Source: Diphasiastrum complanatum
Taxonomy: Eukaryota > Streptophyta > Lycopodiopsida > Lycopodiales > Lycopodiaceae
Length of the DNA stretch: 64,000 nt
Assembly (NCBI GenBank): GCA_029204225.1
Contig: CM055102.1
Location: 47,772,870 to 47,836,869, forward strand
Direction of reading: 5' to 3'
A program made the translations under genes and the position numbers. Position 1 is the first letter of the stretch, and every line of letters starts with the position of its first letter. The notes under the pieces are model-generated. The model was not told where the DNA came from. It made no database searches and saw only the letters and a list, made by a program, of their open reading frames with translations. Below are positions 1 to 11,264 of this stretch, one piece after another.

Positions 1-735
1 AGTCTATCGGATGTGGAGATGAGACTTTGAACATGGGAAGGCTCCAGCAAAGCAAAGAATGTTGAAATTCAAAACATGTGATGACTTCAAAAATGCGATG
101 GAGACAACTCCTGACACTAGGGTGCATGATCATTATATTGTAATGAGACATCATCATCTGCATCACATTTTTTATTCAAGAAAGTTGTATACGTATTAGA
201 AAGAAGAATCAAGATCACATCCTGAGCAATCTTTGTGCCTCATCATTGATGGAATGGATCAAAATACAACAACATTATCCCGTTTTAAGAGGACTCCTCC
301 CAAATTGGAAGGTAGTCATTTTTTTGAAAATGCATGTTTGCGGGGTGCTAGTTCATGGATTCAAATTGCTTTGTGATGTTTGGATTGATACCTTGCATGC
401 TCATGATAGCAACCAAGTTGCCATATCAATAATGCGAGCAATAAGAAATGTGCATGCATCACGTGGTAATTTGCCTCCGATTTTGCATGTCCAAGCTGAC
501 AATTGTTGGAGGGAGAATAAGAATAAATTTATCTTTGGTCTTTGTTCTATGTTAGTGGTGCATAACATCCTTCAAAAAGTGGAAATGGGATTTTTAATGG
601 TTGGACACACACATGAAGACATCGACCAGGTTTTTACTGTCATCTCCAGAACATTGAAATCCCATTTAGTTCTTACAATGCTGGATATGCTAGCATGAAT
701 TAGTCAAAAGATAGGTGGTAGTCGTACCTATTAAA
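1..735 (+). pseudogene. DUF7869-type element, partial and frameshifted (copy D1)
   Basis: This is the 3' part of a coding region of the DUF7869 type, a family of unknown function often seen in repeats. An IIDGMDQ motif lies in one frame at about 242-262. The rest of the domain is in another frame from about 300 to 695, with LPPILHVQADNCWRENKNK and MGFLMVGHTHEDIDQVF as the diagnostic blocks. The frame change near 290-340 shows a small indel, so this copy is broken, and the window edge removes its 5' part. The same blocks recur in the longer copy at 50977-53718. Family assignment is from recalled motif order. Mobile nature is inferred from the multiple decayed copies. Confidence 0.65.
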
Positions 736-1190
736 AACTGAACTTCACTTTCCTTCATCCTTGACGTTCCACGCGGCACAGTCTGATCTCATAGAGACAG
801 ACAACCGCAAGTACAATATGTTACAATGGAAGCTGACAACCGCAACTAACCAGCGTTTAGCATAGCCTTTACTTTAAAAGATTAAGTTGAGCGTGATAAC
901 ACTGCCCACAGATAACTCTGATTAAAAACAAACACTTACATAGCTTGATTCAACTAGTATATATATTTACAAGTGTCGAGAGACAAATATCTTATAAGCC
1001 TTAAATGCTATTTATGTCAGTCTTTGTGTATGTACAAAGTGGGTAACTGCCCTTGGGATATTTAGCGGTCTAGGTGTTTTAGGGTTGATGATAAGTTGGC
1101 GACGTCGGTCTGCCACTGTTGGGAAAAACCCGAAAGTGCCCTTAGACTAAAGGTATGTAAATCCCGAAGGTGCCTTTAGAGCGAAGGCGA
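736..1190. other. Stretch with no recognised gene
   Basis: AT-rich sequence after the DUF7869 fragment. I see no convincing ORF, splice-linked exon, LTR edge or RNA gene. Confidence 0.5.
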
Positions 1191-1194
1191 AAAA

Positions 1195-1375
1195 ATGCGA
1201 AAAAGACGAAGGTGGTCTTGAAATGAATTCCAAGGCATTCTAGCCACTGTGTCGCATTTTTCGTGAAGGTGCAAAAATGGTGAAAAAGACGAAGGTGGTC
1301 CAAAAATGGATTCCAAGGCATTCTGGCCACTATGTTGCATTTTTCGCGAAGGTGCGAAAAAGGTGAAGGTGTCTT
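1195..1375. repeat. Tandem repeat, about 82-bp unit, two copies
   Basis: Two adjacent copies begin near 1201 and 1283 with AAAAAGACGAAGGTGGTC and share TTCCAAGGCATTCTGGCCACT and GCATTTTTCGCGAAGGTGC. Shorter pieces (GCGAAGGTG, AAGGTGC) flank the pair, so this is the core of a small degenerate minisatellite. A 62-aa antisense ORF across it is a by-product of the repeat. Confidence 0.75.
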
Positions 1376-1439
1376 AAAAATGTTTAAGGCACAAAAAATC
1401 TCAAAGGGAAAAATGTAAAGGTCCGAAACATGTAGTCAG

Positions 1440-2460
1440 CCTTCGATTTTCAGGATGCTCATTACTTGAACGATTTATTTAAGACTGAGCATAAGAAATC
1501 TAACACTAAATCTATAACTCTACTTATTGATAACAGATTTGTAGAGAGTTTAGGAGCATATAAAGTCTTTGATAGTAGTTTGAATTGATCATGCTAGAAT
1601 CGCAATCTTATAGTACCTTTACCTTCAATAGTGTGAGTACTATTGTCACCAAGATGAACAAATTTCTTTGTGTTGTAAGGCATGTAGGAGCTGAAAATCT
1701 CACGTTGATTAGTCATGTGTTGAGTTGCTCCAGAATCAATAAACCATGAATCATCCAAAAATGCGCTTTGGTCTTTGACCATAAATGCGCCTTCGTCCAC
1801 TTCGACCTAGGGAGATGATGAAACCGTGTTTGCTTATTTATCAAGTTGCTTAGCTGCATTCTTCACTTGGAGAATTCAACAATCCTTGATCTCATGATTA
1901 TTGTGCTTGCAATACCTGCAAAACATCTTCTTCTTCGACTATGGATTTGATGATTGTCCTTGACTTTGAGTCGGCTTCTGATTCGTTGCAGCCTTCTTGG
2001 AGCTTTTCTACTTTTGTCACTTAGAACCTTTGTTGAAATATAGAGTTTGAGAGGAGGAAGTAGACAAAGCATCTTGACTTCTTCTATTGTCTTCTTGCAG
2101 CAACATAGTGATAACTCTAGTAAGAGTTAAATCTGAGTGTGTCGATATGATTATCACCCAACTCTCATATAGTGGTGGCCTAGTCGTTATAGATTTCCAC
2201 AAAATCAATGAATTAAGTAGTATAAAAGGTATGATCATTCTCCAAGAGAGAAAATAATCTCTTCTTTTGTATGATAAGTGTATGTAAGAAGGTAAATGGA
2301 ATGAGATGTGTAATATTCACAATGAATACTACAGCGACATATCTAGTTATCCAAAGATATTTGGATAAATTGGCATCCAAAAACACCAATGGTGAAACGA
2401 TTTGGTCAAGGTCTATGATTATAAAGGTTACTTTATCTTTCAGGATCTACAGATAACAGT
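1440..2460 (-). pseudogene. Ty1/copia remnant: gag zinc knuckle and protease
   Basis: Read on the minus strand this is a dead copia gag-protease piece. A CCHC zinc knuckle, CRYCKHNNHEIKDC, lies near 1880-1922. The aspartic protease follows at about 1800-1594 with WFIDSGATQHMTN; D-S-G is the active-site triplet. Gag-like sequence lies upstream to about 2460 in shifting frames. Integrase, RT and RNase H are absent. No LTR pair or primer site was found, so the ends are approximate. The protease resembles the remnant at 37320-37500, suggesting the same subfamily. Confidence 0.7.
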
Positions 2461-3707
2461 AAGTAATCAAATCAAACAGCAACTAGCAAATAGATTCCTC
2501 AAACATAATCGTATTGGCTAATAATTCCTCTCAATCGAATACAGAGAATTAGTTCTTATCAGAGGTAGCAAACAGAACAGAGCATCAAACAAGTTCATTA
2601 TAGCACATAGCTCATTCAGAATTGAAAGAAGTTCTGCTTATGGTTATGCTTAATAGCTTCGTCACTAGTTAGAATTGTCGCTCTTTGGTGATGCCTGAAA
2701 ATCCACGTTAGAGAACTGAAATTCAGTAATTTAATGAGAAATATGTGTGATGCAAACAGAGAAGTATCACAAATAGTTACAAATCGTAGAGAGTGTATTT
2801 GCTCAATTGATAAGAAGTAATGATATAAGAGATGGCAGAGGAAAAGAATGCTCAAGCTTATAGAAATTGGCTTTTTTCTCTCTCTATTGACACTCGAATC
2901 TATGCGTATGTACAATGGCACAAAGTGTCGACCTTATAGGAACAATCATCGGCCTCAATGTCATCTACCAACTATTAAGATGTCGGTTGAGATCTACTAA
3001 TGCATCTCTATAGAATGTCGCACAAAACGTCGCGAGTTCTAACCTAAAAGTGAATTTACAAGGTGCAAATAGGCCTTTACATGAATTTAGACACTATAGC
3101 ACATTCACATGTATAAACATTGAAATTTTTGCAATATAAAATAATAACTTTGGATAATGTGAAATTATGAGGCTCCACATATCCCCTTCCTCGGAGATAA
3201 GCATTATCTACAATGAGAAATATTTTGACTATGGTTGAGGTAAAAGAGCATTGGAAGCTTGATTTTATCAGAACAGAGCTCATGCTATTACAAACCAATC
3301 TACCAACATATTTCAAATTTATCATCAACGGAAGACTCGTAAGTACTTTATGTTTATTGCCATTTCAAAATAGAACAAAATAATAGAAAATGTCATCATT
3401 TACAATTGCACATTCACTAATATTTGCCATGTCATAGATGCGAAAAAGACAGGAGCTGATAACATGCTGCAAAGATCTACCTACAACAATCACCATTGTG
3501 GGAGAACAATAGTTTCAAATAAACTTTAGTAAAAATCTGTGTATACACTCTTTCATTCAATAAATGAAAGCCCAAGTTGGGCATCTATACATGTATTTTG
3601 TGCTTTCAAATTCATAAACTGGAACAGCATTTGATATATCAATGTATATTTTTCTATGAAGTCTATACATGTATTTTTGTTCTATGCTATTTATATTTTT
3701 TCTGATC
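2461..3707. other. AT-rich stretch without a recognised gene
   Basis: Short ORFs at 2616-2921 and 3077-3328 (minus) have biased composition and no recognisable motif. The part just above 3708 is the 3' flank of the H3/ULP1 gene. No terminal repeats were seen. Confidence 0.4.
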
Positions 3708-5402
3708 TTAATTTAGTATAACTACATCATCCTTTGCACCGTCATCAATAATGGGAGGCTGAAGCCTTGCCTTAGCCAGTATACTCAAGATAATTTCTTG
3801 TCTAAATCTGTACACCTGGCTTGATGTGTACTCAGAAAGTGTAAACTGCAAAATAGAACATTCATGTATTAGTAATGGCCAAAAACATCACCATAATAGA
3901 AAACTAATCATGAATCCAAAATAAGAATAAACAAAATTTATTACCTTAGAAATATCAACATCTTGTTTAAGGACGAACCACTCTAAAAACAACTTGGCAT
4001 TGTATAATGTGTACCACCCACAGCTGAATGAATCATTTTGCTGGGGTGACTGCAAAATAATTCAGCACACAAGAAATCAATTATGAAACAGAAGGTTAGA
4101 TTGAAAATATTTCATCAGAATACTGATTTTCAAAAGCAATTAAGAAAGACATAGTTTACCTCCAAACTGACGATCTGCCAATCCACGGAATGGGGAACGT
4201 CTGTAGGAATATATTTACTTAGATATGGAAGGTACATATCTACATCCTTATGCGTATTTCTCGCCGAATTCATCTTGACACAAAAGCCTTTAATAATATT
4301 ATTTATAGATCTCTTAATAGAGATCAGGTTTAAACTCCAGTGGTCATTGCAAAATAAGATTGAAATTTCTTTAGCTGCAATTCTGAGAACTATTTCCATT
4401 GACAATGCCAATGTTAATACATAAAACAGCAAGAAGCATTTAATATATCTTACTTCGTATGATAAGGTATGAGTAGATACTTTGTTGCTGGTGTGAATCC
4501 ACTTGTCAGACACTGTGACAATGTGTCATTGTTCTCCTTGAAGGCCTGAAGCAGAAAGTTGCTCAGCACCAACAACTCATTTGATGAATCTCTTGCAATG
4601 TCATATTGCAAGAGTGTGAGTCCGGACTCTATCACAAGATCACTGATAGGAGTCCGTCTGACTTTGAGATCCAAGCAATCTATAACTCTAAAATTGATAC
4701 TAAAATCAACTTCATCTAGTCTAAAGCAAAAAGGAGTACCAATAGTATCTATAGCATCGGATATGTCTTTCTCAAATTTAAGATAATCATCTGAATCTAT
4801 ATATGTATAAAAATTTGGAGGAGGAGGAGGAGGAGGTGAATGTGTAGTATTTATAGCAATTGAAGGGGTATCCAAAACAGAGCTAGCTATATTTATAACA
4901 TTATCTACAATGGATTTCGGGTTAGGCTTCACTTTCTTAGGAGCACGCTTGGGGGCTGTCTGCTTCCTAGGATGCTTCATAGGAAGATCAGTCCTATCTA
5001 CAAGAGTTGGTCTAGGAACAGCAGGCTGAAATATATGTAACCTACAGTACCTATCCCTCATCCTCTTCAGGAGCTGAAAATCCTTGGGCATTATGGTAAC
5101 CCTCTTGGAATGGATGGCAAGCAAAAAAGAATCCTAAAAAAAAAGACTAATGTAATCTTCAACAGCCTCCTGAAGGCACTGAAGAGCAGTCCAAGATCAT
5201 TTCTTATTATGTTCCGGACAACACGGTAGAATGGAGCTCTTGGGATCAACAGAATTGTTGATCTCTGATACTTGCGTATCTCAGAGAGCCTCCTGCTACG
5301 GTTGTGCATTCTAGGTCTAGCGGGTGGTGTGATGGCAACCGTAGGGGATGAGGATGAGCCAGGAGAGAAGAAGTCCTTCCTTGTCTGCTTTCTCCTATCC
5401 AT
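3708..5402 (-). CDS. Histone-H3-like fold fused to ULP1/C48-type cysteine protease (H3 part frameshifted)
   Basis: Four exons on the minus strand: 5402-4454, 4382-4160, 4049-3945, 3845-3708, joined by GT-AG introns that keep the frame. The N-terminus is H3-like: RKQTRKD tail, then LSEIRKYQRSTILLIP, WTALQCLQEAVEDYI and HSKRVTIMPKDFQLLKRMRD. LLIP in place of LIRKLP, and the WTA, recall centromeric H3. A Lys/Pro-rich linker with seven prolines follows. Exons 2-3 look like a ULP1 (SUMO-protease) core: DHWSLNLISIK holds the catalytic His and PQQNDSFSCGWYTLYNA the Gln and Cys. The usual catalytic Asp appears to be Asn (KMNS). Lesions: a frame change between about 5230 and 5195, and TAG at 5136-5134 in a T-run. 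Exons 2-4 are open. It may be a transposon passenger gene, a domesticated protein or a recent pseudogene. The domain fusion is read directly; function is unknown. Confidence 0.7.
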
Positions 5403-6611
5403 GGATGTGTACTATGTGATAGTAGACTTGTGCATGACGGTTAGGATGAGCAGGGAGGGATGATAAAGAAGTCGCAGAGGACTGATATGTACGGACAGAA
5501 TGTACGGTATATTGGACCTGTGTGAGCCGAATATCAAAGAGAACGATTAGTTTTGAGGAAAGACGCACAAGTGCGATATGGGGTGACATGTAGGCAGACG
5601 TATCGGACCTGTGCGCATGGAAGGTGGTAGGAGGAATTTTGATTGTGAAGGAAACGCACAAATGCGATATGCGGAGCCTAAAAAACATTAGAGGAGTTTT
5701 GAGCTCCAAAAAGACCCTTTAAGAATTCGTGCAAGATGTAGTTTATATTATTAACGTATTATAACGCTAATACTTTTGACTTGCCATAACTTTTTAATCG
5801 TAGCTCAGAAGTATGTCATCTAACATATCATTGAAAAGCCCTTGTCGAGCGCTTTCCAATGCACCAAACTCCGCTAAATTCGGACTTACCACTAAAAAGT
5901 TATTCAATTTTTAGTGTGGATTCAAAATGTGGACTCAAAAAGTTACGTTACATAGATTTCAAATTTGAGTGTTTTGATTGGTCCATGTGTAAGAAAAAAT
6001 TGAGAAAAAATATAAAAAGAATCTTTACAAAGGGTCTTTTTTGGATTTAGAACTCCTCTAATGAAGGGAAAAAAATTCATCGAAGTTTGTAATTTTATAT
6101 CGCAGTTCGCACGTGCGAAAGAACGTCCTATCACACGTGTGGGAGTTGTACAGACAAATGCGAGAGTGACACATGTCACCCTGTCACATTACACGTGTGG
6201 GATTTGTACGATCTAATGCAAAAGCGACACACGTTGTTGAGCAAACGAATGAACATGCGACACGTGTCCAGGTGTCATTTCACACCTGTGTTGGTGTCAC
6301 CTCACACGTGCCTGCGCCTGTAGTCCAATTGAAAATTGACACGTGTCCTAAGTCCGTTGACTACACGTGCAAAAATTTAGTATAAATGGCATGAAAATCG
6401 ATTAATTTTTTACCTTTTCCGTTCTCAAAATTTGTGGCATATCGCTCTTGTGCGCGCTCATTGCCTTCTGTCTGCTTGCAACTATACCTACTCGCACACA
6501 AGTGCGATATTCGGTATCTGTCTGCCATACATATCCCTCTTGTGCGCCATTTTGATAGTTAGTTTTGGTTGAGTTCTCCCTCACGCACAAGTGCGATATT
6601 CACGTTACACC
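5403..6611. promoter_or_regulatory. Divergent intergenic region with repeated palindromes
   Basis: This separates the minus H3/ULP1 gene from the plus acidic gene, so it probably holds both promoters. Near-palindromes of consensus CGCACAAGTGCGATAT occur at 5564-5579 and 5655-5670 on one side. On the other they occur at 6439-6454 and 6531-6546 (inverted, diverged), 6493-6510 and 6584-6599. Between 6105 and 6375 there are about ten ACACGTGT/CACGTG-type (G-box-like) palindromes. A MITE sits between the two sets. Repeats are seen directly; regulatory use is inference. They could equally be transposase or methyltransferase recognition sites. Confidence 0.5.
5686..6063. mobile_element. MITE with about 35-bp terminal inverted repeats
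   Basis: The left end CATTAGAGGAGTTTTGAGCT (from 5686) is the approximate inverse of the right end at 6029-6063, which finishes TTAGAACTCCTCTAATG. The GACCCTTT/AAAGGGTC blocks are also inverted. The 378-bp element is AT-rich and non-coding. A second copy lies in reverse orientation at about 41363-41714. Flanks are A-rich and no clean target-site duplication is visible, so the superfamily is undetermined. Confidence 0.75.
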
Positions 6612-8044
6612 ATGGCCTCTTCCTCATCATCCTCACAATATTCAGGCTTGAGTTCATTTCTTAGTGAATTTGGGATTACTGAAAACCTAGACTATTTCCA
6701 CAGTCTATTAGGGCCATATCTACATGTTTTCAGGACTGCACAATCAAATTCTGACGTATTTTATGACCATTATGTCAAATTCAGAGATATACTTAGTAAG
6801 CCTGTTTTCTCCATAGGTTCACTCAAGTACATGCATTATACTGATCTTGTTCAACATGCATTATACTGATCTTGTTCATTTCTTCCCAGCTTTCAGACAT
6901 AGACTGGATAGAATGTTCACCAAATTGTTTGATCTTTTCAAAAGCAGTTCAACATGTCCGTATTGCAACAAGAAATGTCGATTGGTTGAATTTCAGAGTG
7001 GTTTTGTACTTTTCCTAGTTCAGATCCCAGATGATGATGAAGTTTCTGTTGCTGACCCTCCTTTTGCACCATCCTCTATTCAGTCAACTATTAAGGATAT
7101 CAGTCACTTTCTTATCGACACTCCTGATAAGGAAAGTGACTTTATTGATGTAAATACTGATGTTCTCCGGGATTCTTTCATTGGCCAAAATACATCTGAT
7201 GATGAATCCAAATCTATGGAGGAGTCAAAATGTCTTTTCAATTTGTCTGTATATTATATTAATGATGATGTATATCTTACTACTGCTGATTTATGTAAAT
7301 TTTTTGACTATCGTGAGGACGAGGTTCTATGTTTATTATCCGACACAATTTCCGAATTCTTCGACTTTGTAGTTTTTGAAACAGATGACCTTGTTGCTGG
7401 TATTGATTTTGATGATGAGGAGGGACTTATGACCGGTGAAGAATGCCTGAATAAGACTTTATCAAATATAGCTGAGGATGGGCGAGGCAGACCATCCGAT
7501 GAAGAATTCACGACATTTCAATCCCAAATGGGCTTCCCTCGTCCATCATTAATGCATTTCACTAATGATTCCACTTCAGTGCGTGGTCATTATATTGATC
7601 ATCCTGATTTGGTTGCTGCTGATGAAGAAGAATGTTGCATTTGAATGTTTTCAATCATTGAATGTGTTTTTGCTAACATATTTCCTATTGCAGGATGCTC
7701 TCATAGTAGATGATTTTGCTACGAGACGAGGTGGTTATTCCAAGCTGAGCCCAGTCGGGGAGAGTCTTATAATGGCAGTTAAAGCTTTATCATTTTACCT
7801 AGGAGGACATAAATTTGTTAAGACGAATAAGATCATTTTTGTCAAAAGATCTTATGTTTTGAACATTTTAGACTTTACTGATGGGAATGTTCCTTTAAGG
7901 AGCTCCCATTATTCATTGTATTCCACTTATATTGAGCTTAGTGGAAATAAGGATAATGCACATCTATTAGATGCATACGCTAGCAAAGAATTTCTTCATG
8001 ACAATACTACCATAGAATCTGATACAAGATCTGATGATGAATAA
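6612..8044 (+). CDS. Acidic protein of unknown family, divergent partner of the H3/ULP1 gene
   Basis: Start chosen at the ATG at 6612 (Ser-rich MASSSSSSQYSG). A 25-bp tandem duplication (6831-6855 and 6856-6879) shifts the frame; with one copy the ORF would run from 6612 to about 7640. A possible metal site, CPYCNKKC, lies near 6955. The protein is then very acidic (DDDE, DESKSMEE, DDEEGLMTGEE). A second exon probably starts at 7694 after TTGCAG and runs to the stop at 8044, also ending acidic (TRSDDE). The intron donor is unresolved; a weak GT at 7612 would keep phase. No family recognised. A histone-chaperone-like role beside an H3-like gene is tempting but unsupported. Confidence 0.5.
6831..6879. 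repeat. 25-bp tandem duplication causing a frameshift
   Basis: ATGCATTATACTGATCTTGT plus TCAAC is followed by a second copy ending in TTCA. Both translate as MHYTDLV, and the reading frame changes exactly here, so the duplication is probably recent and inactivating. Confidence 0.85.
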
Positions 8045-8250
8045 CACTTTGTATTTTGGTATAATACAATCAATACATTTACATTGGGTATTTCTCCTCT
8101 CTTGTTCAATGAATTTGCAAAGCAATTCTGAACATGTCATGATTTGATGACAATGATGATTTTCTACTCATCAATCATCTAATTATCTCTTCCTATATGA
8201 ACTTGCATGCTTTTCTAAACTTGTTGTATTGTGTGGACTTTGTTATATAT
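8045..8250. other. Short convergent intergenic stretch
   Basis: This separates the 3' ends of the plus acidic gene and the minus transposase-like gene. It is AT-rich with TATAATAC-like runs that may serve polyadenylation. Nothing else seen. Confidence 0.4.
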
Positions 8251-10793
8251 CTAAACTCTGCGGTAGAACCACTGAAACAATTGACAAATGTAATTTTGTT
8301 TTTCATTGGTTCCTCCATGTTGTGTATTTCGATAAAATGCTGCTCGTGCTTGCCAGTGTGACTTCTCCATCCCTTGTGATGACCATACACTCAAGCTTCC
8401 ATATGTATCTACAAAAAATGTTGTATGATCTCTTAGTATGTGCTACATATGTCAAAATCATAATGTTAGTCTTATGTTTGGATCTAAATATATATGGAAA
8501 TTCGAAAGCATTTTGAAAATTTTATACTAACCATGTAATGAGTGATGTGATCTTCTTGCTTTTGATACTGCATTAACAAACTTGACACAAGTCCTTTGGA
8601 CAGCTTTCTTATCAATATCAGAGTATTTTTCTTTTCTTAAAATAGTAATCATACTATCAAGCTTTTTCCATACATCAACTTTTAGTACTTTGGTTTTGCC
8701 GTCTTTCTCGAAGTCTTGAGTGGTATCAATAATATCTGTCCAGACTGAGTGTTGAATATTAGAAGCCTTACCAAGATGATTTGATAGAAAACGATGTGCT
8801 TTTGCTCCTCCCATGCTTGGCTTAGTTGGCATGTTCCCATTCTTTCCTGAAAGCTTTTCATCTTTTTGAATTTTGACATGTCCTTTATGGAGTCCTGCTT
8901 TTGATAAAACATCTTCTAATCGAGAGATAGCTTCCTTTGCTAATGATGTTGGCTTAGTATTCCAAGCAAAAACTATATGAAGACAAATGATCTTTTCTAT
9001 TAATCTAACTTCTGCATGAAGAGTGCAAACATGCACATATTTTAAGGGGATAGGTAGCACAGGCTTCCAGTTTGAATCTGCATATTCTCTAGTAATTCAT
9101 GTACTCCTAGTTACATCTTTTGCCATTTTCATGCAGTACAAACAAGGGTGTTTTGATGTAGCACCATGAGAGACATTATACATACATTTCAATGTTTTCA
9201 AATCACCTGCTAAGTGCCATTCAACATTGAAGTCTCCAACTCCTTGAACATTGAGAAGTCCTCCATCCATATGGTCCTTGATGATCCTAGGATAAGATGT
9301 CCTTGAGAATATCCATGATAATATATCACGATCCTCTTTCAGCACCTGTCCAAAGAATTAAGCAGACTTAGTTTACAATGTATTAATACTATTCAATGAA
9401 TGTAATGTAATAATGAGGCTAGTTACCTGAAACACTGCCAACCACCATATATCATTTTCTGATTGGACATTGAATCTGAAATCTTTTTGGTTCTCTGTTT
9501 GTGATAGGGGCACCATTCATGAGAGTTATACTAACCCTCTCCATCTTCTGCCCTTTCACAATTTCTGACTCATCTAACTTAAGTACTATGATTATTTTGC
9601 CATTCACATTTTCATAGGTTATATCATAGAATGTGACGATGTATCTTAGCAAGTAATTTAGATCAACAAATAAATTGTTTGATGAATTATAGAATATCGA
9701 TCTTCCATCAGTTTCATACACCTCCTCAATATGAAATGGAGTTCCAGTGATCTTATGCATACCTATGTTTAATGTATCCCTCTCTTTCTTCAAATGATAT
9801 TTCCTATAAATTGGGACTTTTCTAATTTGAACTTGCTTAAAAGCTTCTCGAATTAGTTTAAATATTGTTGCATATGCTTCCCTGCTAATACCTGCAAAAT
9901 CACAAGCACCCTGAACTATAGTCTTATCTAAATTTTTTTGAATGTCCACCATCAAAGACTCTGCTATTTTACACTTTACATTTGAGATCCTATTGCTCAT
10001 CATGATACCCTTAGTGAATTTGCAAGTCAATATTGTGCCCAATGACATTCCTAGTGAGGCATTGTCTTTAATATTCCGAGGAGCTACTAATGCAGATCTG
10101 CAAAAAAAACAGATAGTTAACAGAATATCACCATAGCTGAAATTAAATCCAAATGTCATTGAAAAACTTACAAAAATTAGAATATGCTTACTTGAATACA
10201 TGGATCTTTCCATTTCGAGAACCTCCTTTTGAAAGCATTTGAATATCCTTGCAACTTTGTCGCTTTCGTTTCTTACTTTCAGCCTTTTTCTTTTCCAAAT
10301 CCACATCCTTCATTAATTGTAAGTTTTCAATACGAATAGACTGTAAGACTGATTGCATTTGCTCTAGTTCTGATTTGATATTGATTGTTATCTTCTGTAA
10401 TGATTCATTATTTTTTGTAAGTTGTTCATTTTCTTCTAACGTCTTTTGGACATGACAATCTCTATTCTGACAATAAGAGGATATCCGAATTAACTCACAT
10501 TCTAAAAAGTGAACTTTATTCATATAAAGTTGTTTTCCATGGTTCTGCAATCTTTCACAATATCCTAGTAATCTACTATGCCCATTGCATATCCATGTAA
10601 CTAAATGAGTTATTGAAGAGAATGTGGGATGTGTCAAAGTGCTTGGATCTTGTGGATATAATATTTCATCTATCCATAAATCCAAGTTTTTTTTTTCCTT
10701 CTGCCCTGTAACGAGAATGATCCTCAGCAGATATTTAAATTCCTTTGCCTCCTCTTCTTTGCAAAGGTGCCAAATCAATAGGGATATCCACAT
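8251..10793 (-). CDS. Spliced transposase-like gene, nearly intact
   Basis: Exons on the minus strand: 10793-10193, 10097-9427, 9345-8532, 8408-8251, with introns of 95, 81 and 123 bp, all GT-AG and phase-compatible. The N-terminus carries a coiled coil (NEQLTKNNESLQKI and onward) and a basic cluster KKKAESKKRKRQ. The middle holds LIREAFKQVQIRKVPIYRKY, then IIVLKLDESEIVKG with Asp and Glu. Next come GDFNVEWHLAGDLKTLKCMY and a Cys/His block HGATSKHPCLYCMK. The end reads SQGMEKSHWQARAAFYRNTQ followed by HGG. The Asp blocks and CxxC resemble transposases of poorly described DNA transposons. Lesions: one frame change in exon 2 near 9515 and one in-frame TGA near 9095 before the LHAEVRL block. Exact superfamily not recognised. 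Start taken as the first in-frame ATG. Confidence 0.55.
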
Positions 10794-11235
10794 GTAAATG
10801 ATGTAATGTCATCATCAAAAAAATAATAGAGTAATCAGTTGCATCAAATTACTATGACCAGATTCTATGAAGCAAAATAAAATACTCATCTTTGATTATA
10901 TTATATACTATGTACGATCAATCCAATCTCCATGCTTGTATGCTTGATTCAAATTTGAAAATGCCGCTCATTTTTTCATTCCAATAGGTAGTTGGCGCTC
11001 ATATTTCCATTCTCGTGGAAGGAATACATATGTAAACATTTTGCAATTTTTCAGATTCGAATTTGAGGATGGCAGTCATATTCTAGATCCAGTGAAAATA
11101 TTGCCCTTTTCGTAACCAATGGAGGGAATATTTTTGAATTTAGTCAAGTTATATTGCGAATTGTTAACAGTTCTTAACTGTGACTATAGACATTGTGGTT
11201 AGATCATTGGGAGTTGGGGAGGCCTTGGGAGTGGT
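10794..11235. other. AT-rich 5' flank of the transposase-like gene
   Basis: No coding signal. It probably contains the promoter of the gene ending at 8251. The 11100-11235 part has no detectable match to the MITE interior. Confidence 0.4.
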
Positions 11236-11264
11236 TCTTTTTGATATTGAGAACTCCTCTAATG
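11236..11264. repeat. Isolated terminal repeat matching the MITE right end
   Basis: A 29-bp stretch ending GAGAACTCCTCTAATG closely matches the MITE right end (6029-6063), but the interior next to it differs. It has the same orientation as the MITE right end, so it could close a larger element whose left end is the repeat at 5686. No matching target-site duplication was found. Confidence 0.5.
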
